Of a stretch of 29,307 nucleotides of DNA, positions 1 through 6,191 are shown one piece after another (the first letter of the stretch is position 1; each line of letters starts with the position of its first letter). Origin of the DNA: Actinomycetes bacterium (GTDB lineage Bacteria; Actinomycetota; Coriobacteriia; Coriobacteriales; Eggerthellaceae); NCBI GenBank assembly GCA_023429565.1, contig JAEZDJ010000002.1, positions 1 through 29,307 of the forward strand, given 5' to 3'. The notes beneath the pieces are model-generated. The model was given only the letters and a program-made list of their open reading frames with translations, did not search any database and had not been told where the DNA came from. The position numbers were made by a program, and so were the translations under genes.

Positions 1-261
1 ACGGGGCAAGTGGACGGAGCGCCCGTCACCCTCACGCTCAAGGAATTCGATCTCTTGCGTGCCCTTGTGCAGAACCAGGGACACGTGCTCTCTCGTCGGC
101 AATTGCTCGAGGATGTGTGGGGCATGACTTACGTTGGGGAAACGCGTACTGTGGATGTGCACATCCAGACGCTCCGTCAGAAGCTCGCTGCCGCAGGGGA
201 GGGCGCTGATGCGTTCGTCCAGACCGTGCGTGGCGTCGGCTACTGCATCAAGCAGCCATGA
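1..261 (+). CDS. Response regulator, OmpR/PhoB family (3' part only)
   Basis: Only the last 86 residues are in the window; the gene starts upstream. What is visible is a complete winged-helix DNA-binding effector domain of the OmpR/PhoB type: a LTLKEFDLLRALVQNQGHVL region, then SRRQLLEDVWG, then the recognition helix TRTVDVHIQTLRQKL, then the wing motif VQTVRGVGYCI at the very end. The receiver domain is outside the window, so its phosphorylation site cannot be checked. The stop codon lies about 90 bases before the start of a histidine kinase, so the two very probably form a two-component pair. The regulated genes cannot be deduced. Confidence 0.95.
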   Translation, partial: TGQVDGAPVTLTLKEFDLLRALVQNQGHVLSRRQLLEDVWGMTYVGETRTVDVHIQTLRQKLAAAGEGADAFVQTVRGVGYCIKQP

Positions 262-352
262 AGCGTCGGCTTTTGACAACGGTGCGGATCCCGGTTGTGC
301 CGCGGCGCTTGATGCTCGGAGAATCCGCCGCTGCAACCTCAGGCGGTCGTTC

Positions 353-1756
353 GTGGTGAGCCCGACGCACTTCAAAGTGAAGAGCCTGGCGGGAAAGATA
401 TTCACCGGCGTCCTCGCGTTCACGTTGGGGATAATAGTCGTGCTTGCCGTTGTCATGACCACCATCTATTACGCGTCTTATGAGAGGGACGCCGAGACCG
501 AGCTTGCGGCCAGCGCTCAGGCAACGGCGTCTTATCTCGACGAGTCGCCGTCTCCCGTGGATGCGCTTTCTTCCGAGCGAGGATTTTCTGACTACGTGCG
601 CTACACCTTGATAGCCCCGGACGGCACCGTGCTGTTTGACAGCGTGGCGGACGCCTCGACCATGGAGAACCATGCGAACCGTCCTGAAGTGAAAGAGGCC
701 CATGGCATGGGAGAGGCGGAGTCGGTCCGCTACTCGTCGACGCTCGGCACCGACACCGTGTATGCGGCTGTGAAGCTGGACGACGGCAGCATCGTGCGCC
801 TGTCGGAGACGCGCCATTCCCTCCTCGCCTTTCTCGGCAATATGCTGATACCCGTTCTGGTGGCGCTGGCTGTGGCCGTCGTGCTGGTGTTCGTGCTTTC
901 GAAGACCTTGACGCGACGCATCATGAAGCCGGTCGATGCCCTCAACTTTGCCGACCCCTTGAAAAACGAGATATATGAGGAAATGGACCCCCTGCTCATT
1001 CGCATCGACGAGCAGCAGCGTCTGCTGAAGCAGCAGAATCGCGAGCTCGCCCAGGCAGAGAACATGCGCCGTGACTTTTCCAGCAACGTGAGCCATGAGA
1101 TGAAAACGCCTTTGCAGGTGATTTCCGGGTATGCCGAACTCATGAAAAACGACATGGTCGATCCTGCCGACCGTCAGAAATTCGCGGCTCTTATTTATGA
1201 GGAAGCCCAAGCCATGCGATCGCTCATCAACGATGTTCTCACCCTGTCTCGTTTGGATGAATCTGCTTTCGGGGATGCGGAAGCTCCCCTGGACCTCCAC
1301 GTCATCGCGGAACAGGTGGCGGGTCGCCTCGCCAGCTTTGCAGCTGAGCAGGAGGTGTCCGTTCAGATCCAAGGTGGATCGGCACATATAGCGGGAAGCG
1401 AGACCCTTGCCGAAGAAATGCTGTACAACCTTATCGAGAACGGCATTCGGTACAACCATAGGGGTGGCGCCGTTACCATGGACATATCATCGGAGGGACG
1501 GCAGGGTGAACGTCGCACCGTGGTGGTGCGTGTGAGCGACACGGGCCCCGGCATTCCTGACGAGTTTCGCGAGAAGGTGTTTGAGCGATTCTTTCGCGTT
1601 GACAAGAGTCGGTCGAAGGAGACGGGCGGGACGGGGCTTGGCTTGGCCATCGTCAAGCATGCCGTGCTGTATCACCGTGGAACCATTTCCGTGGAGAGTG
1701 GCTTGGTTTCGGGCACCGTTTTCACGCTCCGGTTTCCTGGAGCATCCGACGACTGA
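353..1756 (+). CDS. Membrane sensor histidine kinase (PhoR/WalK-like)
   Basis: This is the sensor partner of the preceding response regulator. From the GTG at 353 the protein is 467 residues. It has a membrane segment near residues 16-41, an extracytoplasmic sensor region of about 120 residues, a second membrane segment near 162-184, a HisKA domain with the phosphoacceptor His248 in SNVSHEMKTP, and an HATPase domain with N box NLIENGIRYN (359-368), G1 box DTGPG (396-400) and G2 box GGTGLG (425-430). All catalytic motifs are intact. The frame stays open upstream inside the response regulator, so the start is uncertain. I chose 353 because AGGCGG (341-346) is a suitable ribosome site; GTG 356 and GTG 377 are alternatives. 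The signal sensed is not evident. Confidence 0.9.
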   Translation: MVSPTHFKVKSLAGKIFTGVLAFTLGIIVVLAVVMTTIYYASYERDAETELAASAQATASYLDESPSPVDALSSERGFSDYVRYTLIAPDGTVLFDSVADASTMENHANRPEVKEAHGMGEAESVRYSSTLGTDTVYAAVKLDDGSIVRLSETRHSLLAFLGNMLIPVLVALAVAVVLVFVLSKTLTRRIMKPVDALNFADPLKNEIYEEMDPLLIRIDEQQRLLKQQNRELAQAENMRRDFSSNVSHEMKTPLQVISGYAELMKNDMVDPADRQKFAALIYEEAQAMRSLINDVLTLSRLDESAFGDAEAPLDLHVIAEQVAGRLASFAAEQEVSVQIQGGSAHIAGSETLAEEMLYNLIENGIRYNHRGGAVTMDISSEGRQGERRTVVVRVSDTGPGIPDEFREKVFERFFRVDKSRSKETGGTGLGLAIVKHAVLYHRGTISVESGLVSGTVFTLRFPGASDD

Positions 1757-2170
1757 CGTGTGAGGCTGGCTTCGCGTTCGGGTTTCGAATGAGCTCGGGC
1801 GGCACGACGATGATCGAAAAAGGGGGTAATGCGCCCAAAACACGCCACTTGTGACATCGGGGCAAGAAACCAACTCGTTTTCGTGGCCTCTATCGTTCGA
1901 AATGATTTCAGGTCTTTTCAGAGGCTTTTTGGTCAGGCGATTTGTCGAAGGCGAAAGGGATGTCGCCCATCGGGCTCGCCCGATGGGTTCGATCGTCCTC
2001 CTGGCTGTCACAATTGGCGAGAAAACGGCACCGCCATGGGGACGAGCCCGAATCCGCAATCCATCGGCTTCACCGTCAGCGGGGCCAACGGCCAAGGACC
2101 GGCATCGTGGAACGTCGTCGCTGGGAATGCCACAGAGGTGTGGTGCCCGCTGGAAACAGCAAAGGGCTCA
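1757..2170. other. Gene-poor stretch with hairpins, no recognised gene
   Basis: No ORF here looks like a real protein: the short ORFs overlap on both strands and lack ribosome sites. Visible structures are a GCCTCT/AGAGGC pair (1886-1891 with 1920-1925) followed by five T, which might end the kinase transcript; a perfect 10-base inverted repeat CCCATCGGGC/GCCCGATGGG at 1966-1987; and small hairpins such as GCTG-GAAA-CAGC around 2148-2160. None matches an RNA family I can name. The stretch may hold untranslated RNA or decayed sequence. Confidence 0.5.
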
Positions 2171-2203
2171 AAAGAAAGATGCCGCGAAAAAGATCGCGGC
2201 ATC
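2171..2203 (-). terminator. Intrinsic terminator of the candidate small RNA
   Basis: On the minus strand GATGCCGCGA (2203-2194), a six-base loop, TCGCGGCATC (2187-2178) and then TTTCTTTT. The 10-bp stem is perfect and the T-rich tail is only on the minus-strand side, which fixes the direction of the transcript. Confidence 0.75.
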
Positions 2204-2386
2204 ATCCGAGTTTGCAAAGCCCCGCCCCCGGCCAAAAGGATGAACCCACCTGAAAAGGTGGGTGCTCGCAGCCCGTTTCCTGGCTTTCGCGTCGACGGAC
2301 ACGAATCTCCATTCCGCGTGCTATCTTGAGCTCCCTATGTCATAAACGTCGGTCCATCGCAAAGTATGGCTTCGAGGACAGGACCT
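2171..2386 (-). ncRNA. ssrS: Candidate 6S RNA (divergent from rarA)
   Basis: On the minus strand a TATACT box (2393-2398) is followed by about 180 nt without an ORF and then an intrinsic terminator (2178-2203), which delimits a short RNA gene of 6S size. Near its 3' side is a hairpin ACCCACCT-TTTC-AGGTGGGT (2244-2263) followed by TCA, like the small hairpin seen in the 3' part of the central bubble of many 6S RNAs. CGAAGCC (2374-2368) near the 5' end can pair with GGCTTTG (2221-2215) near the 3' end as a closing stem, and CAC-GAAT can pair with ATTC-GTG (around 2297-2320) as a terminal hairpin. From memory, 6S genes lie beside rarA in several bacteria. The class assignment is inference: the promoter-RNA-terminator layout is firmer than the name. 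6S RNA binds housekeeping RNA polymerase as a promoter mimic. Confidence 0.5.
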
Positions 2387-2392
2387 GTTCTG

Positions 2393-2398
2393 AGTATA
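2393..2398 (-). promoter_or_regulatory. -10 box of the candidate small RNA
   Basis: TATACT on the minus strand, one base from the TATAAT consensus. No good -35 hexamer is visible at 16-18 bases (TTTAAT or CTTTAA). Transcription would start near 2386. Confidence 0.5.
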
Positions 2399-2561
2399 AG
2401 GCCCCTGCGACCAAATTAAAGACTTGACATCGAACAGTTTCGTAAGAAATTCGGAACTGGGTGGAGCGCGCGGTCCTTCTTGTCGGGCGGTGTCCTGCTT
2501 TATGGCCAGACGTTTCATTTTGAACTATGCAAACAAGCGTTCGCATGATACCATGTCTGCC

Positions 2562-3908
2562 ATGGACACACTTTTTACCGAAATGGAGAATGCGGCGAAA
2601 TCCGAGGTTGCCCCGCTTGCGGTGCGCATGAGGCCCCGCACTCTCGACGAGCTCGTTGGGCAAGGCGAGGCCGTTGGGTCGGGGAGCTGGCTTCGCAACG
2701 CAATCGAGCAGGACAAGCTCAGCTCGGTTATCCTGTTTGGCCCGGCTGGGACGGGCAAGACGTCGCTCGCGCACATTGTCGCGGAGACGACGAAGGCGAC
2801 GTTCGTCGAGGTGTCTGCAATCGGCGGCACGGTGTCGGACCTCCGTCGCGAGATCGGCGCAGCTGAAAAGCGCCTGACCATGAGTGGCCTGCGCACCATC
2901 TTGTTCGTCGATGAGATACACCGTTTCAACCGCAGCCAACAGGACGCTTTGCTCCATGCCGTCGAAGATCGCATTCTTGTGTTGGTGGGCGCCACGACCG
3001 AAAATCCCTTCTTCGAAGTCAATTCGGCGCTCATCTCCCGTTCTCGCATTGTCGAGCTTCGGGGTCTTTCGGACGATGACATCATGACGCTCGTGGACCG
3101 CGCGATGGTTGATGAGCGTGGGTTGGGCGGACGCTATGGCATCACGCCTGATGCCCGTGATGCCATAGTGCTGATGGCTGGCGGCGATGCCCGTGCTGCA
3201 CTGACGACGCTGGAACTGGCTGCCAGCATGGTAAAGCCTGGCACGGTTGACGAGCCGGGAGAAATAACCGAAGACGTCGTGCGTTCCGCCACGCCCCACC
3301 GCACGTTGCCCTACGACAAAAACAAAGACATGCATTACGACATCATTTCCGCCTTCATCAAATCTATGCGGGGGAGCGATCCCGATGCTGCGCTCTATTG
3401 GCTCGCTCGCATGATCGATGGGGGAGAGGACCCGAAGTTCATCGCGCGACGCATGCTCATTGCCGCTTCGGAGGATGTCGGCAATGCCGACCCGCAGGCG
3501 TTGCTCGTTGCGGAGGCGGCGTTTAAGTCGGCTGAGGTCATCGGCTACCCTGAGTGCCGCATCAACCTGGCGCAGGCTGCCATATACCTGGCGCTTGCAC
3601 CAAAGAGCAACGCGGCCGAAGCGGGAATCGACGCGGCCTTGGCTGAGGTCCGCGGCGGTCCCGCGCGCGGCGTGCCGGATCATCTGCGCGACCGCCACCG
3701 TCCCGGTTCGGAGAGTTACGGCACCTACCGTTACCCCCACAGCTATCCGGGCGGATGGGTTGCCCAACGCTATCTTCCGGACGGATTGGAGCGCGGCGCG
3801 TTCTACCGCTCGAGCGATCGTGGATGGGAGGCGTATCGATCCGATGCGGCAGCACGTGACCGCATGGAGTCGGGGTCGTCAGAAAACCCCACGTCGAACA
3901 CAAGGTAA
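2562..3908 (+). CDS. rarA: Replication-associated recombination protein A (MgsA/RarA) AAA+ ATPase
   Basis: RarA is a clamp-loader-like AAA+ ATPase acting at stalled replication forks. Counted from ATG 2562 (448 residues), Walker A is GPAGTGKTS (60-68), Walker B is ILFVDEIH (113-120), sensor 1 is VGATTENP (142-149) and an arginine-finger region ISRSR follows at about 158. The C-terminal part carries the family signatures DKNKDMHYDIISAFIKSMRGSDPDAALYW (split by me from the translation: DKNKDMHYDIISAF then IKSMRGSDPDAALYW) and a final HYPHSYPGGW-type segment, here RYPHSYPGGW. ATG 2553 is an equally possible start; neither has a clear Shine-Dalgarno sequence, and a TTG further upstream at 2424 would coincide with a TTGACA sequence and is unlikely. 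Family identity is certain. Confidence 0.95.
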   Translation: MDTLFTEMENAAKSEVAPLAVRMRPRTLDELVGQGEAVGSGSWLRNAIEQDKLSSVILFGPAGTGKTSLAHIVAETTKATFVEVSAIGGTVSDLRREIGAAEKRLTMSGLRTILFVDEIHRFNRSQQDALLHAVEDRILVLVGATTENPFFEVNSALISRSRIVELRGLSDDDIMTLVDRAMVDERGLGGRYGITPDARDAIVLMAGGDARAALTTLELAASMVKPGTVDEPGEITEDVVRSATPHRTLPYDKNKDMHYDIISAFIKSMRGSDPDAALYWLARMIDGGEDPKFIARRMLIAASEDVGNADPQALLVAEAAFKSAEVIGYPECRINLAQAAIYLALAPKSNAAEAGIDAALAEVRGGPARGVPDHLRDRHRPGSESYGTYRYPHSYPGGWVAQRYLPDGLERGAFYRSSDRGWEAYRSDAAARDRMESGSSENPTSNTR

Positions 3909-3932
3909 CCGATTACCTACTCCTGTGAAAGC

Positions 3933-3958
3933 CGGGTGGAAACGCCGCCCGTTCTCTA
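3933..3958 (+). terminator. Possible rarA terminator
   Basis: CGGGTGG (3933-3939), loop AAACG, CCGCCCG (3945-3951) followed by TTCTCT. The stem is 7 bp with one G-T pair and the tail is only partly T-rich, so this is a weak call. Confidence 0.4.
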
Positions 3959-3979
3959 TAGAATCCGAGATGCTCATGC

Positions 3980-3985
3980 TATAGT
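3980..3985 (+). promoter_or_regulatory. Possible -10 box before the DUF948-like gene
   Basis: TATAGT 25 bases before the start codon at 4010, downstream of the possible rarA terminator. The -35 region is poor (TATAGA at 17 bases). Confidence 0.35.
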
Positions 3986-4009
3986 GGTCTTTTCGGAACA
4001 GGAGGCGCA

Positions 4010-4708
4010 ATGGATATCGTCGAAACCGTCAGCATGGTGCTGCCGATCGTCTACGTCCTTGTCGGCGCGGCGCTTGTCTGGCTCATCGTGGAACTGGTCA
4101 TGACCGTTCGTCGGGCACGCAAGACGGTCGATGACCTTCAGAAGCAAGTTGAACCAACGCTTGCAAACGTCGAGCGCATCACGGCCTCGCTTGAGCCCGT
4201 CGTCGCCAAGGCGGATCCGCTTGTCGAGCGGGTGTCCCTCACGGTTGATGCCGCCAATCTCGAGCTCATGCGCGTCGATCAGATCCTTGAGGACGTGAGT
4301 GAAATCACGGACTCCGTTTCCTCTGCGGTCGAGGCCGTGGACACGGTGGCCAATGTTCCCATGGATATCGTCAACAACGTCGCGAGCCGAGTGCGAGGGG
4401 CCCTCAAATCCCGTCGGGCAAGCGATGAGTCTATCAGCCTTGGCAAGGAGAAGGCGAAGCAGGCTGCTCAGGCAGAATCCCCTCAGGTCGCTCATGCGCC
4501 TGAGGCTGCTAAAGCGACGTCGGTTCCTGCGGAGAAGTCCTCCGTCGAGAAGAAGGCTGCCAACGACGAAGCCTCGACAGTTGGATTTGCAGGTGCCGAT
4601 TCCGGTCATGAGAGCGTTGACGAGAACGAGCCGTCGCACTATTTCACCTATGGTGATGGCGACCGCAAAGTTCCGGCCGAAGCCGCGTCCGACCATCGGG
4701 TTCACTGA
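4010..4708 (+). CDS. DUF948-like membrane-anchored coiled-coil protein
   Basis: A 232-residue protein with one N-terminal membrane segment (about residues 9-31, VLPIVYVLVGAALVWLIVEL) and then a long helical region rich in heptad-like patterns (VDDLQKQVEPTLANVERITASL and onward to about residue 130). This is the architecture of the DUF948/YtxG family, whose function is poorly known. The last 90 residues are low-complexity, rich in Ala, Lys, Glu and Ser, and probably disordered in the cytoplasm. The start is well supported by AGGAGG ending eight bases or fewer before ATG 4010. The following permease starts 16 bases after the stop, so they are probably co-transcribed. No enzyme motif is present. 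Confidence 0.75.
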   Translation: MDIVETVSMVLPIVYVLVGAALVWLIVELVMTVRRARKTVDDLQKQVEPTLANVERITASLEPVVAKADPLVERVSLTVDAANLELMRVDQILEDVSEITDSVSSAVEAVDTVANVPMDIVNNVASRVRGALKSRRASDESISLGKEKAKQAAQAESPQVAHAPEAAKATSVPAEKSSVEKKAANDEASTVGFAGADSGHESVDENEPSHYFTYGDGDRKVPAEAASDHRVH

Positions 4709-4724
4709 GGACAAGGAGCACAGC

Positions 4725-6014
4725 TTGAGCATTTCCGACCGCGAACCGCAGCGGGACATGAAGGCTCGCTGCCGTTTTCTCAACGTGTGGACCACGGTGG
4801 GCGCCATCCTTCTTGCCGGCGTCGTCATCTATCTGCTCAATATCCTGTCTGTGCCGGTTGGCGTTGTCATATGGGCGGTCATCATCGTCTTCTGTCTGCG
4901 TGGCGTCGTTTCCCGGTTGGAGAAGTGGGGCGTTCCCCGCGTTGCGGGCACGACAATTGCCTATGTGCTCATGTTTGCCGTCATCGGGCTGGTCGGCGTG
5001 TTGCTGTTCTCGCCTGCTTTTGGCTTTGGGAGCCAGTTCTCGAGTCTTGTCGAGAGCATTCCTGGCTATGTGGCTGGCGTTTCGGACTGGTGGAACACGT
5101 TCTACGGCCGCTACGCGGACGTCATGCAGAGCGACACGGTCCAGCAATGGGCTAATGAGGTGTTTGCTGCCTTGGGGGCTTGGGCCTCAAGTGTCGCGAA
5201 GGAGAGCGCGAACGGCGTGGTCGCCATTGGCGCTGGTGTGGCTAGCGCCTTCATGGCCATTGGGTTTGGACTTGTCGTCGCTTTTTGGATCCTCATGGAG
5301 CTGCCGGCCCTTGGTCGAGAGTGTCGCCGCGTGTGCGGCGCGAAGCGCCAGGAGGATCTCGACATGCTTCACGTGACGTTTACGCGCGTCATGGGAGGCT
5401 ACATCAAGGGCACCTTGCTGCAATGCGCGGTGATCGGCATCGGTTGTGGCATCCTGTTCGGCGTCACGGGCATTCCGTACTATGCGGCCCTTGGCGGCAT
5501 TGCGGGATTGCTGAACATCGTTCCCATCGTGGGCCCTTGGTTGGGTGGGGCGCTGGCAGCCCTGGTCGGCGTGTTCGTCGGGCCGTGGGTTGCGGTGATC
5601 GCGCTTGTGGGGACGATCGCCATCCAGCAGATCGTCTACACGTTCGTCTCGCCAAGGATAATGGCCAATTCGGTCGATGTCCATCCGGCCCTCACCATGA
5701 TCGCGCTGCTGGCGGGATCGGCGTTGGGTGGGGCGATGAGCGGTTTTGTGGGATCCATCCTCGGTATGTTGGTCTCCATTCCGGCTGTCGCGGTTGCCAA
5801 GGCCGTTTTCGTGTATTATTTCGAGAAGCACACGGGGCGGCGGATCGTCTCGGATGATGGGGTGTTTCTCTTGGGGGCGCCGGCGCAAGGCGACGAAGTC
5901 GATCCCATGGCGGATGCGACGTCCCCTCATGCGAACGGTTCGGCATCGTCCGGACAGGCTGGGCGCCGCAATCGGAAAGCGGAGGAAAACGCCGACCGAC
6001 AAGAGAAACGCTGA
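4725..6014 (+). CDS. AI-2E family transporter (PerM/YdiK-type permease)
   Basis: A 429-residue polytopic membrane protein of the AI-2E transporter family (UPF0118). Visible hydrophobic segments start at about residue 25 (AILLAGVVIYLL, VVIWAVIIVFCL) and continue in the pattern usual for the family: two N-terminal pairs, a soluble helical stretch around SIPGYVAGVSDWWNTFYGRY, and a C-terminal block containing the conserved LGGIAGLLNIVPIVGPWLGG and SPRIMANSVDVHPALTMIALL. Members export small molecules or act in Na+/H+ exchange; the substrate here is unknown. I chose TTG 4725 because AAGGAG (4713-4718) lies six bases upstream; ATG 4758 is an alternative. The C-terminal 60 residues are polar, charged and probably disordered. 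Confidence 0.9.
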   Translation: MSISDREPQRDMKARCRFLNVWTTVGAILLAGVVIYLLNILSVPVGVVIWAVIIVFCLRGVVSRLEKWGVPRVAGTTIAYVLMFAVIGLVGVLLFSPAFGFGSQFSSLVESIPGYVAGVSDWWNTFYGRYADVMQSDTVQQWANEVFAALGAWASSVAKESANGVVAIGAGVASAFMAIGFGLVVAFWILMELPALGRECRRVCGAKRQEDLDMLHVTFTRVMGGYIKGTLLQCAVIGIGCGILFGVTGIPYYAALGGIAGLLNIVPIVGPWLGGALAALVGVFVGPWVAVIALVGTIAIQQIVYTFVSPRIMANSVDVHPALTMIALLAGSALGGAMSGFVGSILGMLVSIPAVAVAKAVFVYYFEKHTGRRIVSDDGVFLLGAPAQGDEVDPMADATSPHANGSASSGQAGRRNRKAEENADRQEKR

Positions 6015-6050
6015 CGAGCACCCGAGTGTGCATGATTCATCGGATCGGAT

Positions 6051-6084
6051 GATTCCCGCAGGTCGCGTGAGGCCTGCGGGAATT
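6051..6084 (+). other. Perfect inverted repeat in the alaS upstream region
   Basis: ATTCCCGCAGG (6052-6062), a 10-base loop, CCTGCGGGAAT (6073-6083). The 11-bp stem is perfect but is not followed by a T run. It may be a Rho-independent terminator with a weak tail for the permease gene, or part of the alaS leader. Confidence 0.6.
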
Positions 6085-6191
6085 CGATGTCGAGGGCGGG
6101 GTCGTCAAGGCCGGAGCCGACGGCATGGCCTCAAGAGCCGCAATGAACGAATGGGCCGATCATGGTCCCAGAGAGACGGAAAGAAACGGAT

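Noticed and set aside
248..1459. Minus-strand ORF of 403 codons opposite the histidine kinase
   Set aside because: Composition is that of a frame shadow, and the + strand carries complete kinase motifs.
1757..2170. RNase P RNA or tmRNA in the gap before rarA
   Set aside because: A GCCACAGAGG segment recalls RNase P RNA, but the conserved 5' GAAAGTCCGGGC and 3' elements are missing, and no tRNA-like acceptor of tmRNA is present.
1829..2329. Overlapping + strand ORFs in the gap before rarA
   Set aside because: They run through the terminator hairpin of the opposite-strand RNA, have no ribosome sites and disagree in frame; none looks like a known family.
2340..3767. Long minus-strand ORF (475 codons) opposite rarA
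   Set aside because: It is the antisense shadow of a conserved rarA gene in G+C-rich DNA; its translation is Arg/His-rich and has no domain pattern.
6015..6191. T-box riboswitch before alaS
   Set aside because: No T-box sequence, specifier loop or terminator with T run is visible; only a single inverted repeat.
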